40,610 nt of DNA from Clostridia bacterium (GCA_900752335.1 CAADUZ010000010.1:1-40610); one strand, 5' to 3'. Positions 1 to 8,324 are shown, counted from the stretch's first letter. Numbers and translations: made by a program. Notes: a model not told the origin generated them from the letters alone.

Positions 1-132
1 AACAAAAAAATCGACGAAGTTAATGAAACTTTGAACAAAAAAATCGACGAAGTTAATGAAACCTTGAATAAAAAAATCGATGAAGTTAATGAAACCTTGA
101 ACAAGAAAATCGACGATGCGGTTATTTCTTTG
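1..132 (+). repeat. 33-bp tandem repeat in coding sequence
   Basis: Three near-identical 33-bp units lie at 1-33, 34-66 and 67-99, with a fourth degenerate unit at 100-132. They differ at a few silent third positions and each encodes the same 11 residues. The array probably continues left of the window. Near-identity at DNA level suggests recent duplication, so copy number may vary between strains. Confidence 0.85.
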
Positions 133-282
133 ACAGAAAGAATGGATTTTAGAATTGATGATGCTTCTGACACATTAAATGCAAAAATAGATTTTACATA
201 TAAAAGTTTATCAAATTCTTTAAACAGGCTTGAGTCATATACCAAAAGCAACTTTGCTGAAATACATAATAGTAATGTCTAA
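1..282 (+). CDS. Coiled-coil repeat protein, 3' end (partial)
   Basis: The reading frame is open from base 1, so only the C-terminal 93 residues are visible and the true start lies to the left. The first 99 bases are three copies of a 33-bp unit encoding NKKIDEVNETL. A fourth, diverged copy follows at 100-132 (NKKIDDAVISL), and looser related segments continue to about residue 75. An 11-residue (hendecad) period with hydrophobic residues at fixed places predicts a long, weakly twisted coiled coil. No transmembrane segment or catalytic motif is visible in this part. The family is not recognised; a structural, scaffold or fibre-like role would be a guess. The gene ends before a strong hairpin and converges on exonuclease III. 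That it is coding is fairly sure; its function is unknown. Confidence 0.7.
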   Translation, partial: NKKIDEVNETLNKKIDEVNETLNKKIDEVNETLNKKIDDAVISLTERMDFRIDDASDTLNAKIDFTYKSLSNSLNRLESYTKSNFAEIHNSNV

Positions 283-302
283 TTTCATTTAATTATTTAA
301 CG

Positions 303-369
303 AAACTTAAAGTGGCTTATAAATGTAGTTTAACAATTTCAAACTATATCTATAAGCCACTTTAAGTTT
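303..369. terminator. Bidirectional terminator hairpin
   Basis: A perfect 19-bp inverted repeat pairs 303-321 (AAACTTAAAGTGGCTTATA) with 351-369. A shorter inner pairing (TAGTTT/AAACTA) lies in the 29-nt loop. A T-rich tract follows on the plus strand. It sits between two convergent genes and can end transcripts from both sides. Confidence 0.8.
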
Positions 370-378
370 ATATTATTT

Positions 379-1146
379 TTAAATATCAATTTCCAAACCT
401 ATTGGACAATGGTCGCTTCCATAAATTTCCGAATATATATAACTATCCTGTATTTTTTCTTTTATATCATTCGATACTACAAAATAATCTATTCTCCAAC
501 CTACATTCTTTTCCCTAGCTTTAAACATGTATGACCACCATGTATACGCATCTTCTTTATCTGGATACATGTATCTAAAGCTATCTGTGAAGCCGGCTTC
601 TAGTAATTCTGTCATTTTGTTTCTTTCTTCGTCTGTAAATCCTGCATTTCTATGATTAGTTTTTGGATTCTTTAGGTCTATTTCCTTATGTGCTACATTT
701 AAGTCACCACACATAATTACAGGTTTTATTTTATTTAATTCCATGAGGTAATTTCTAAAGGCATCTTCCCATACCATTCTATAATCTAATCTTTCTAGCT
801 CTCTTTTGGAATTAGGTGTATAGCAGTCTATCATATAGAAATTATCGAATTCAAGCGTGATTACTCTACCTTCTTTATCATGCTCTTCTATTCCTATACC
901 ATATGTAACATTTAATGGTTTATTTCTTGTAATTATGGCTGTTCCAGAATACCCCTTCTTTTCTGCACTATTAAAATAAGTATTATATCCTTGAAAGATT
1001 TTCATAATCTTCTCGTCTAGCTGTTCCTGCTGCATCTTTGTTTCTTGTATGCAAAATATATCTGCATTTATGCTTTTAAAAAAATCTTCGAATCCTTTGG
1101 TAATTACTGCTCTTAATCCGTTTACATTCCATGACACTAGCTTCAT
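379..1146 (-). CDS. xth: Exodeoxyribonuclease III / AP endonuclease
   Basis: A 255-residue member of the exonuclease III (Xth/ExoA) family. It cuts the backbone 5' of abasic sites in base excision repair and has 3' exonuclease and phosphatase activity. All active-site motifs of the family are visible: N7 in SWNVNGLR, the metal-binding E35 in IQETK, Y109 in CYTPNS, D148 and N150 in GDLNVAH, and D245-H246 in GSDHCPIG. Length matches the family norm. The ATG start follows a GGAGG Shine-Dalgarno site. The gene lies downstream of the G5/SleB-type gene on the same strand, with two hairpins between them, so it is probably transcribed separately. Its own promoter is not clear. The family assignment is secure; whether to call it xth or exoA is naming only. 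Confidence 0.95.
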   Translation of the reverse strand: MKLVSWNVNGLRAVITKGFEDFFKSINADIFCIQETKMQQEQLDEKIMKIFQGYNTYFNSAEKKGYSGTAIITRNKPLNVTYGIGIEEHDKEGRVITLEFDNFYMIDCYTPNSKRELERLDYRMVWEDAFRNYLMELNKIKPVIMCGDLNVAHKEIDLKNPKTNHRNAGFTDEERNKMTELLEAGFTDSFRYMYPDKEDAYTWWSYMFKAREKNVGWRIDYFVVSNDIKEKIQDSYIYSEIYGSDHCPIGLEIDI

Positions 1147-1195
1147 TGTTTACCTCCATTTTTTGAAAGTTTGAATAAATCTTTTGGCACTTTAG

Positions 1196-1254
1196 TGAGA
1201 ATTTTAGACCTGTCCCTAAATTCTCAAAAGAGGAGATAGTTTCCCATCTCCTCT
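1196..1254 (-). terminator. Tandem hairpins downstream of the G5/SleB gene
   Basis: Reading the minus strand, AGAGGAGAT (1254-1246) pairs with 1237-1229 around an 8-nt loop and is followed by TTTTG, an intrinsic-terminator shape. Directly after it, 1226-1216 and 1207-1196 form a second hairpin (TGAGAATTTAG with one bulged base). The first probably ends the wall-hydrolase transcript. Confidence 0.7.
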
Positions 1255-1259
1255 AATAA

Positions 1260-2261
1260 TTATAATGAGTTGAAATATACATTTCCTCCTATTATTTCCC
1301 CTGAATGGTATCCTGCTGCTCTAAATGATAAGTATGTGTGGTTTCTTTTACCATTTAATGCATCTAAAACTGCTTGTTTAACATATGATGGATAGTTACC
1401 ATTTAACCTTTTTTGCCAATGGTTATCTATAGAATAACAGAATTGGCTTGGTGCCATATATTGGCTTAATGGGTCTGAACCATAACTTTTCCAACTACTA
1501 CTTACAGTTCTGTTACATGCTGTTGTGATAACTGCTAATGCACCTTCATAACTTGAGTTACATTCTTGTGCTGTTATCGCACATAATAGGTCTAATTCGC
1601 TTTCTGAATATGTCCATTTACCACCATTATAAGTAGTTCTAGAACCACCTCTAGTAGTAACCTGTCTTGTTCTAATTTCTACAATTTTATCTACTGGTTC
1701 TTTAATAACTTTTGATGAAATTTTTATTTTTTCTATCTCTTTGTCATTTTGATATTTTACCCTATATGTTACTTCTCTTATTCCGTTTTCGCCCTCTTGT
1801 ATAACGCTGTCTTGCTTTGTACCACTACCTGTTGTAGCGTCTTTTGTTATTGTTTCATAAGGTATTTTCTCTTTTTCAACAACTATTTTTTCTACGATTG
1901 TAGAATAATTGTTTAATATGTCTTCTGTAGATATTTCTGAAGATTTTTCTACTTTTTCAAAAATTTCTACGTCTTCTGTTTCTTTTGATATTATTATTGT
2001 GTTATTATCTGATAATTCTTCGCTTGTGTCCGGTGTTACTTTCTCATCTTCTAATAATACAATATGATTTTCGTCTAAAATTTCTTTGACACTTGTCTTG
2101 GTTGTTAAAACGTCCATCTCATAACCACTTGATAAAACTATCTTAACATTATTTACTTTGACATTACCTGCCATTACACCAATGCTTAATAAGAAAATTA
2201 GTATTATACTAATACATACTATCTTCTTCAGCGATATTGATGCTTTATCATCATTTTTCAT
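1260..2261 (-). CDS. G5-domain cell wall hydrolase, SleB/CwlJ-type catalytic domain
   Basis: A 333-residue exported or membrane-anchored wall hydrolase. Order of parts: a short polar N-terminus; a hydrophobic signal anchor at about 12-31; a DUF348-like ubiquitin-fold segment at about 38-90; a G5 domain at about 120-198, which binds peptidoglycan or sugars in known proteins; and a C-terminal SleB/CwlJ-type (Hydrolase_2) domain from about 218. E233 in ITAQECNSSYEGALAV is the expected catalytic glutamate of this lytic fold. The combination resembles B. subtilis YabE and clostridial relatives more than the spore germination enzyme SleB. A clear housekeeping promoter lies upstream (2298-2326), so a vegetative wall-remodelling role is more likely than strict germination use. 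The ATG is preceded by AGGAGGG. Substrate specificity is inferred. Confidence 0.85.
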   Translation of the reverse strand: MKNDDKASISLKKIVCISIILIFLLSIGVMAGNVKVNNVKIVLSSGYEMDVLTTKTSVKEILDENHIVLLEDEKVTPDTSEELSDNNTIIISKETEDVEIFEKVEKSSEISTEDILNNYSTIVEKIVVEKEKIPYETITKDATTGSGTKQDSVIQEGENGIREVTYRVKYQNDKEIEKIKISSKVIKEPVDKIVEIRTRQVTTRGGSRTTYNGGKWTYSESELDLLCAITAQECNSSYEGALAVITTACNRTVSSSWKSYGSDPLSQYMAPSQFCYSIDNHWQKRLNGNYPSYVKQAVLDALNGKRNHTYLSFRAAGYHSGEIIGGNVYFNSL

Positions 2262-2297
2262 ACGAAATTTGTTCCCTCCTTTAAAAGCAACACATTT

Positions 2298-2326
2298 ATT
2301 TTACCATATATATTCTCTTTTGTCAA
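2298..2326 (-). promoter_or_regulatory. Sigma-A promoter for the G5/SleB gene
   Basis: On the minus strand a perfect -35 TTGACA (2326-2321) and a -10 TAAAAT (2303-2298) are separated by exactly 17 nt. The start codon is at 2261, which gives a short leader carrying AGGAGGG. Confidence 0.75.
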
Positions 2327-2544
2327 ATTTTGGTCATTTTCGTGTATATGCTTATATTATAGTATATGCAGCTTGTACTAAAAATATTACCATTTTTTAT
2401 AACTTTTGCTAGCCGCTATATTTAGCCTTTTTTAATAATTTTATATTTTTTCACAATATTTTCACATATATGGGTTATAATTCTTGTATAATAGTTATTA
2501 ATATGTTATTATAACAATATATTTTAATTTAAGGAGGAAAATTT

Positions 2545-3102
2545 ATGTGGTGGTGGATTATACTAGCAATAGTTGTAGTAATTATTATTGCAATCATAGC
2601 TATATACAATAGTTTAGTAACCATGAGGCAAAGAGTAAAAAATGCTTGGAGTCAAATAGACGTACAATTACAAAGAAGATTTGACTTAATTCCTAATTTA
2701 GTTGAAACAGTAAAAGGTTACATGGAACATGAAGCAGACGTTCTAACTAAAGTTACAGATTTACGTTCTTCTTGGGCAGAAGCAAAGTCTGTTGACGAAA
2801 AAGCTAAACTTGATAATCAATTATCAGAATCTTTAAAAACTATAATGGCTGTTGCTGAAAACTATCCAGATTTAAAAGCAAATCAAAATTTCAGTGAATT
2901 ACAAACAGAATTAACTAATACGGAGAATAAAATATCATATTCAAGACAATTTTATAATGATACAGTAACTAGATATAACACAAAATTAGAGATGTTTCCT
3001 TCTAATGTTATTGCATCTGTATTTAATTTTAAAGCTGAAGATTTATTTGAAGTAGCTGATGCAGAAGCTAGACAAAATGTAAAAGTTGATTTTAGCAAAT
3101 AA
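2545..3102 (+). CDS. lemA: LemA family membrane protein
   Basis: A 185-residue LemA-family protein: one N-terminal membrane segment (about residues 3-20) followed by a long helical domain. The family signature is present in NAWSQIDVQLQRRFDLIPNL and the following VKGY. In LemA proteins this domain is a helical bundle; its biochemical role is not settled. Co-occurrence with HtpX is widespread and fits membrane-protein quality control. The ATG has a strong AAGGAGG site. It is followed 90 bases later by htpX, with a hairpin between them. The family call is secure. Confidence 0.92.
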   Translation: MWWWIILAIVVVIIIAIIAIYNSLVTMRQRVKNAWSQIDVQLQRRFDLIPNLVETVKGYMEHEADVLTKVTDLRSSWAEAKSVDEKAKLDNQLSESLKTIMAVAENYPDLKANQNFSELQTELTNTENKISYSRQFYNDTVTRYNTKLEMFPSNVIASVFNFKAEDLFEVADAEARQNVKVDFSK

Positions 3103-3110
3103 TTTTTAAT

Positions 3111-3161
3111 AATATAGCCACAATATTATTGAATATATTTTTCAATAACTGTGGCTATATT
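3111..3161 (+). other. Hairpin between lemA and htpX
   Basis: An inverted repeat pairs AATATAGCCACA (3111-3122) with 3150-3161, and a second pairing inside it joins TATTGAA (3127-3133) with 3141-3147. No T-run follows, so it is a poor terminator. It may be an mRNA processing or stability element that sets the lemA:htpX ratio. Confidence 0.5.
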
Positions 3162-3192
3162 AATATAAGAATTTTAGGAAAGGATACAAAAT

Positions 3193-4101
3193 ATGTACCA
3201 AGATATTCGTAATAATAAGATTAAAACAGGATTTATAGTTTCCTTATTTATAATAGTAATTGCATTAATTATTTACTATATTTGTATGGCATTTGATTTA
3301 GGGTATATGTCAATTATTATTGCTATGGTATTTTCAATAGGTTCTGCTTGGGCTTCATATTATTACAGCGATAAAATAGTTCTATCTATAAATAGAGCTC
3401 ATCCAGCATCTCCAGAAGAATATCAGAAATTAAATAATATATTAGATGGCTTAATGGTTTCTTCAGGATTAGAACATAGACCTAGGCTATATGTTGTAAA
3501 TGACCCACAGCCAAATGCTTTTGCAACAGGAAGGAATCCTAAAAATGCAGTAATTTGTGTAACCACTGGTCTTTTAGAGAAGATGGATTATTATGAGCTT
3601 GAGGGTGTTGTAGCTCATGAATTATCACATATAAAGAATTATGACATTCGTTTATCTGCTGTTGTAAGTGTAATGGTTGGTTTCATGGTAATACTAACTG
3701 ACTGGGTAAGCCGTGCTTTGTTTTGGGGAAGATTTGGAGATAACGATAATGATTCAGGTAGCAGAGGTAATCCTATATTAATGCTAATCGGCCTTGTTTG
3801 CTTAATACTAGCACCAATATTCGGTCAGCTTATGCAACTCGCTCTATCAAGGCGTAGAGAATTTTTAGCAGATGCTAGTGCAGTAGAACTTACTCGAAAT
3901 CCTGATGGTATGATTTCCGCTCTTCAAAAATTAGATGCAGATACTAATCAGTTAAGAACAGCAAATAATTCTACAGCGCATATGTATATTGTAAGTCCTT
4001 TTAAATCCAATTTAAAAGATGGTAAAAAAAGAAAAACAAGCCTTTTTTCTACCCATCCTTCGATTGATGATAGAATTGAAGCAATTAGAAATTTAAAGTA
4101 A
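3193..4101 (+). CDS. htpX: HtpX-like M48 membrane metalloprotease
   Basis: A 302-residue membrane zinc protease of family M48B, which degrades misfolded membrane proteins. Two N-terminal membrane helices (about 13-35 and 38-56) precede the catalytic part. The zinc motif HELSH spans residues 142-146, with E143 catalytic. The third ligand is the glutamate in RRREFLADASA (E223). Further hydrophobic segments lie at about 154-172 and 195-217. Length and layout are normal for the family. The start is supported by GGAAAGGA eight bases upstream. It is the second gene of a probable lemA-htpX operon, which ends at the shared hairpin at 4141-4173. Confidence 0.95.
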   Translation: MYQDIRNNKIKTGFIVSLFIIVIALIIYYICMAFDLGYMSIIIAMVFSIGSAWASYYYSDKIVLSINRAHPASPEEYQKLNNILDGLMVSSGLEHRPRLYVVNDPQPNAFATGRNPKNAVICVTTGLLEKMDYYELEGVVAHELSHIKNYDIRLSAVVSVMVGFMVILTDWVSRALFWGRFGDNDNDSGSRGNPILMLIGLVCLILAPIFGQLMQLALSRRREFLADASAVELTRNPDGMISALQKLDADTNQLRTANNSTAHMYIVSPFKSNLKDGKKRKTSLFSTHPSIDDRIEAIRNLK

Positions 4102-4140
4102 TTGTCTTTTAGTTTTTGTAATACAAGAGCATATTCTTAA

Positions 4141-4173
4141 AAAGAAGCAAAAAAATTCATTTCTTGCTTCTTT
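4141..4173. terminator. Shared terminator between htpX and tatD
   Basis: AAAGAAGCAA (4141-4150) pairs with TTGCTTCTTT (4164-4173), followed by TTTATTT on the plus strand. On the other strand the distal arm leads into TTTT. The hairpin lies between convergent genes. Confidence 0.75.
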
Positions 4174-4191
4174 TTTATTTACTTTGTTTCA

Positions 4192-4992
4192 TTATATGCT
4201 AAATATCTTGCATGCATTTTCATATGTTATTCTAGCAACTTCTTCTAAACTTATATTCTTCACACTTGCGATTTTTTCCGCCATGTATTTAACATTTCTC
4301 GAGTCATTCCTTTTACCTCTGTTTGGCTCTGGCGATAAATATGGACTGTCTGTTTCTATTAAAATTTTGTCTAATGGAACCATGTTTATTATTTCTGATG
4401 CATTTTTTGAATTCTTAAAGGTAATTGGCCCTGCAAATGATATATAAAATTCTAGTTTAAGAGCTTCTTTTACTAGTTCTCTATTTAATGGGCAGCAGTG
4501 GAATACGCCTCTTTTAGTCACTGGATATTTTTTTAAGATTTCTAATGTATCCATTACAGCATCTCTTGTGTGAATTACTATCGGTAAATTAAATTTATTT
4601 GCAATTTCTATTTGCTTAATAAATGCTTCTTTTTGAATATTTCTCTTTAAATCATCCTTTTCCCAGTAATAATCTAATCCTATTTCTCCTATTCCTACAA
4701 TTTTGTTAGTATTTTTTTCATTTTCTATAAAATTTACTAATTCTTCTATTTGTTTTTGTAGTTCTTTCTTTCCTTCTGGTATATCATTTGGTGATATTCC
4801 TGATATAGTATAAATCCATTCATATTTTTTTGCTATTTCTAGAGCATATTTAGAAGATTCTAAACTATATCCTGCATTTATTAATTTAGTTACCCCACTC
4901 TTGTATATTTCAGTTATTAGTTCTTCTCTGTCTTCATTAAATTTTTCGTCATTATAGTGTGCATGTGAATCAAAAAATTCCACTTGGTTCAT
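4192..4992 (-). CDS. tatD: TatD family metal-dependent deoxyribonuclease
   Basis: A 266-residue TatD-family TIM-barrel hydrolase (YabD type), known for metal-dependent 3'-5' DNase activity. Metal ligands are visible in order: H10 and H12 in FDSHAHYND, E103 in GIGEIGLDYYW, H141 in PIVIHTRDA, H165 in FHCCP and D215 in ETDSPYL. One variation stands out: the usual GxHP motif reads GISP (residues 65-68), so its conserved histidine is serine. That residue is not one of the metal ligands, so activity is not excluded. The gene is 26 bases downstream of acpS and probably shares its transcript. Family assignment is secure; the in vivo substrate is not known. Confidence 0.93.
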   Translation of the reverse strand: MNQVEFFDSHAHYNDEKFNEDREELITEIYKSGVTKLINAGYSLESSKYALEIAKKYEWIYTISGISPNDIPEGKKELQKQIEELVNFIENEKNTNKIVGIGEIGLDYYWEKDDLKRNIQKEAFIKQIEIANKFNLPIVIHTRDAVMDTLEILKKYPVTKRGVFHCCPLNRELVKEALKLEFYISFAGPITFKNSKNASEIINMVPLDKILIETDSPYLSPEPNRGKRNDSRNVKYMAEKIASVKNISLEEVARITYENACKIFSI

Positions 4993-5018
4993 TCCTTCCT
5001 TTAATGATTTAATTAGCT

Positions 5019-5417
5019 TTAATTAAAAACGGCAACAACGCTTGCTACTGCATACTCTTTAATATGCGAGATACTAATATCAATATTTTTAAGTTCTACA
5101 TTATTTACATTTTTCTTAAAGTTTTTCTTTAGCTTATCCACATTTATTACAGGTTTTCCACCATCTATGTTTATAACTTCTATATCCTTCCACAGTGCCT
5201 CTTCTCTGCCTGATATAAACTGTGAAATAGCTTTAAAAACAGCTTCTTTACATGCAAACCTTGCAGCAAAATGTTGATATTTAATGCTACCTGATTTATT
5301 ACAATATTCTATTTCCTTTTCTGTATAAATTCTATTTAGAAAGTTTTCGCCTAATTCCTCTATTGACTCTTTTATTCTTTCCACTTCTATTATATCTATT
5401 CCTGTCGTTATCTGCAT
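5019..5417 (-). CDS. acpS: Holo-[acyl-carrier-protein] synthase
   Basis: A 132-residue AcpS, which moves 4'-phosphopantetheine from CoA to the conserved serine of acyl carrier protein. The magnesium ligands are D8 (in TGIDIIEVERI) and E58 (in RFACKEAVFKA), both family signatures. Length is typical of the trimeric AcpS type. The ATG start has GGAAAGGA just upstream. The next gene, tatD, begins 26 bases after its stop. Upstream, a small stem-loop at 5446-5465 separates it from the membrane protein gene. Confidence 0.95.
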   Translation of the reverse strand: MQITTGIDIIEVERIKESIEELGENFLNRIYTEKEIEYCNKSGSIKYQHFAARFACKEAVFKAISQFISGREEALWKDIEVINIDGGKPVINVDKLKKNFKKNVNNVELKNIDISISHIKEYAVASVVAVFN

Positions 5418-5445
5418 TAATCTTCCTTTCCCCCTTTAACAGAAC

Positions 5446-5465
5446 AAGGCAACTATCGTTGCCTT
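5446..5465 (-). terminator. Short stem-loop upstream of acpS
   Basis: AAGGCAAC (5446-5453) pairs with GTTGCCTT (5458-5465) around a 4-nt loop. On the minus strand it is followed only by a broken T-tract (TTGTTCTGTT). It could be a weak terminator for the gene upstream or an attenuating hairpin before acpS. Confidence 0.45.
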
Positions 5466-5491
5466 TTCATATACCAAATTAATGGCTTTAT

Positions 5492-6742
5492 TTATGTTAA
5501 AGTTGCATATATTATTGTAAGAATATTTATTATTAATATTGTAATTATTATTACTCTTGTCATTTTATTGTTCTTATTTAATTCTTCAATATTATGTTTT
5601 TTGTATGATACGTCATATTCATTTTTTATTTTAGAATATGCCATTTCTATATCTAAATTTTCCATCCATATTGCTTCTAATCTTTTTCCAAATTCTTCAT
5701 TTGTTATATCTTGTATCCACAGGCTTTTTGTAAAATTTATTAGTCCTTCTTCTGCTTTTCTAAATTTCTTTCTAAAATCATAATTTAGTTTGTTTAGCAG
5801 TACCTTTTTGTATAAAATTAAAATATATGTATATAAATACTCACTCTCATATTTTTGTGGTACAATGGTAAAATTTGAAGTATTTATATTTGACGTAAAT
5901 AGAACCGTGCTTGTTGAAGTGAAGCCATATTTTATGTATTGATTTTTATACATTAGCTTCTTTTCGTCAGTTTTTTCTATTCCCCTTGTATATTTATCAT
6001 CTAATATTTGAGAATTTGCAGGAAGTACAGAACGGTATTTTTCAAATAAATTATCTAATTCTTCTTCTTTTGTGTTTTCGTTCCAGTCTTTTTGATCTAA
6101 ACATGTATATGAATACACAAAGAACTTCTCACTTCCTACATTTGCCTCATTTGTAATATTATCCGTTCCTGTTAATTCCTTTATTAAAACAGATATGTCT
6201 TTTACATTTTTAAATGTACTTGATTGTATTTTTATATTTTCATATTCCTTTAAATTATATGCTATTGAGTTTATTTCTCTAAATTTATAATTAAAGTTAA
6301 GTATATCAGAGAAATTTTCGCTATTTTCTAAATTTGTTTTAAATATTAAAAAACAAACCCCTGTCTTAAAACATACAATTTTTATTTCCGATATCTCAAA
6401 AAATATGCCATTATCGTCATTTACTTTACCTTGCAAATTTTCTGGTAATTCATAATTAAATATATTGCAGTCATGTTCTGCAAGTAAAGTGGCTTTAACT
6501 GTAGTATCCAGTGTTTTAAAATCTTTTAATCCTTGCTTATTTGCCTCAAATGACCAAAACATATAATCTCGTATATTAGGAAGAAAATATGTATATAAAT
6601 GTATATCTTTTTGCTTATCAAATATACGTAATTTACATTTTTTGTTTCTTAACAATTCTTGCAAATATTTCTTGTATTTCTCTTCTTCTATTACATATGG
6701 ATAAATAAAATATGTATATTGGTATTTTGTCATAAGTTCCAT
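5492..6742 (-). CDS. Uncharacterised protein with a C-terminal membrane anchor
   Basis: A 416-residue protein I do not recognise. The only clear topological feature is a strongly hydrophobic C-terminus (about 395-416, after KNNKMTR). This suggests a tail-anchored protein with most of its mass in the cytoplasm. The body is rich in Asn, Lys, Phe and Tyr, with mixed alpha/beta character, and shows no cysteine cluster, P-loop or catalytic signature. The start ATG has AGGAGG seven bases upstream. It begins 17 bases after the WG-repeat gene ends, so the two are very probably one transcript and may act together at the membrane. Coding status is good; function is unknown. Confidence 0.75.
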   Translation of the reverse strand: MELMTKYQYTYFIYPYVIEEEKYKKYLQELLRNKKCKLRIFDKQKDIHLYTYFLPNIRDYMFWSFEANKQGLKDFKTLDTTVKATLLAEHDCNIFNYELPENLQGKVNDDNGIFFEISEIKIVCFKTGVCFLIFKTNLENSENFSDILNFNYKFREINSIAYNLKEYENIKIQSSTFKNVKDISVLIKELTGTDNITNEANVGSEKFFVYSYTCLDQKDWNENTKEEELDNLFEKYRSVLPANSQILDDKYTRGIEKTDEKKLMYKNQYIKYGFTSTSTVLFTSNINTSNFTIVPQKYESEYLYTYILILYKKVLLNKLNYDFRKKFRKAEEGLINFTKSLWIQDITNEEFGKRLEAIWMENLDIEMAYSKIKNEYDVSYKKHNIEELNKNNKMTRVIIITILIINILTIIYATLT

Positions 6743-6759
6743 TATTTTTCCTCCTATGT

Positions 6760-8289
6760 TTATTTATCAGTAAAATAATATAAATTCAAGTCTTCTCCTA
6801 AATGCCATTTACCAATAAATTCCACTAAAATATTATTATCCAAATTATATGATGGTGATACAGCTATTTGTCCTTGTGAATCTACAGCTCCCCATAGCCC
6901 GTTTTGTTTTACACTAGCATATCCATAATCGTTTTGCTCTCTTGCATCATCATATATATAATTTACTACAACATTTCCATTCTTATCTACAAATCCATAT
7001 TTTCCTTCTTCGTTTCTGCTTAAGAATATTGTATTGCTGCTTAATATTTCTTTGTTTGATTTTTCTTCTAATTTAAAATTATAGTATTTATATGCATCAT
7101 TATCTCTTACTTTTACATACCCTTTGCTTTCATTTACTTCTGAAATTATCACATTTGATAATTTTACATTAAGCTCTGAATCTAATAAATCAGAAGTATG
7201 GTTACTATTCATTCCTTCATAGAAATTTCCTGTAGCTCTATATGATATATTTGCATATTTAAGGTCTACCAAAACCTTATTAGTATCGTCTACTATTCCA
7301 TACTTATTATTGTCTTCTACAATATATCTATTGCCTTCTGTAAACATTATACTGTCATATTTAGTATCTATTATGCTATCTCCTGATGCTATTGATACTA
7401 CACCATAGTTTCCATCATTTTGGATAATAGCATTCTCGCCAGCTATAGATACTATATTATCATAATCCCCTGCTAAATATTTATTTTTATCCATATCTAT
7501 AACTTCCCAATTATCGTTTTCTTTAACTATGTAATACTTGCCTCCACCATATACATTTTTAATATCGTCATACTTTTCTTCTACTGCTACAGTTTTTGTA
7601 TATGTAATTACACCATATTTACCATTCTCATTTTTTACTATATATCCATCTTCAAATCTATCTGAAATTGGTTCTATTTCTTCATATTTATTATCTATAA
7701 TAACTGAACCCACATTATCAATTATTCCTAGTTTTCCATCTTTTTCTGTAAGTAAACTATTTTCTACGCCTTTTAGTGCAGTTATTGAGTCATATTCACA
7801 ATTTGCTATTTGTGTACCATTTGTATCAATTAGTCCATATTTTCCATCTTTTAAAACTTTTAATATTCCTGATTGATACCATAGATTATTACTTTCGTCA
7901 TAATTTTCTATTGCTTCTACTAATTCGTAGTCTGTAAATAATTCTTCTCCCTTTTCATTTAAAACTTTGGTATCATATGTGTTTTGGGTATAATTTACGT
8001 CTGTTGTACATACAAATATAGCTTTTTGATTATCTGGTATCACTATATATTCGTCATATGTTGGTTCTATTATAGTATTTCCCCTTGAATCCATAACTCC
8101 CCATTTTCCTTGTGTATATATAGGGAAATATCTTAATGCTACTGATTTCTCTTGTACTGTGTCGTTAGAACTAAATAGCTTTTTTATTCCTATAATAAAC
8201 ATTATTATTACTGCTATAGCTATTAATACTGCAAATACTTTCTTTATATTTAGCTTTGGTTCTCCTTCATATCTTTTACCTCTACTCAT
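6760..8289 (-). CDS. WG-repeat protein with N-terminal membrane anchor
   Basis: A 509-residue protein made mostly of WG-type beta repeats. A basic N-terminus (SRGKRYEGEPKLNIKK) precedes one membrane segment (about residues 18-38). About nine repeats of roughly 45-55 residues follow, each built around KxGxxDxxGxxxxxxxYDxI; examples are KWGVMDSRGNTIIEPTYDEY and KYGFVDKNGNVVVNYIYDDA. WG repeats form beta-propeller or solenoid-like extracytoplasmic surfaces; a binding role is inferred. I chose the ATG at 8289 because GGAGG lies five bases before it. A TTG four codons upstream would overlap that Shine-Dalgarno site. It shares an operon with the unknown membrane protein at 5492-6742. Confidence 0.85.
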   Translation of the reverse strand: MSRGKRYEGEPKLNIKKVFAVLIAIAVIIMFIIGIKKLFSSNDTVQEKSVALRYFPIYTQGKWGVMDSRGNTIIEPTYDEYIVIPDNQKAIFVCTTDVNYTQNTYDTKVLNEKGEELFTDYELVEAIENYDESNNLWYQSGILKVLKDGKYGLIDTNGTQIANCEYDSITALKGVENSLLTEKDGKLGIIDNVGSVIIDNKYEEIEPISDRFEDGYIVKNENGKYGVITYTKTVAVEEKYDDIKNVYGGGKYYIVKENDNWEVIDMDKNKYLAGDYDNIVSIAGENAIIQNDGNYGVVSIASGDSIIDTKYDSIMFTEGNRYIVEDNNKYGIVDDTNKVLVDLKYANISYRATGNFYEGMNSNHTSDLLDSELNVKLSNVIISEVNESKGYVKVRDNDAYKYYNFKLEEKSNKEILSSNTIFLSRNEEGKYGFVDKNGNVVVNYIYDDAREQNDYGYASVKQNGLWGAVDSQGQIAVSPSYNLDNNILVEFIGKWHLGEDLNLYYFTDK

Positions 8290-8324
8290 AGTGACCTCCA
8301 AAACAGATATTTTTTTACATTTAT

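Noticed and set aside
1..132. Short direct repeats that could suggest a CRISPR array
   Set aside because: Units are contiguous with no spacers, keep one open reading frame and encode a repeated peptide.
2461..2492. Promoter for lemA-htpX built from TTCACA and TATAAT words
   Set aside because: Several TATAAT copies are present, but the only -35-like words lie 20 nt away; no pair was good enough to call.
5418..5491. Possible riboswitch or small RNA upstream of acpS
   Set aside because: Only one short stem-loop is present in 74 bases, with none of the conserved bases of known riboswitch classes.
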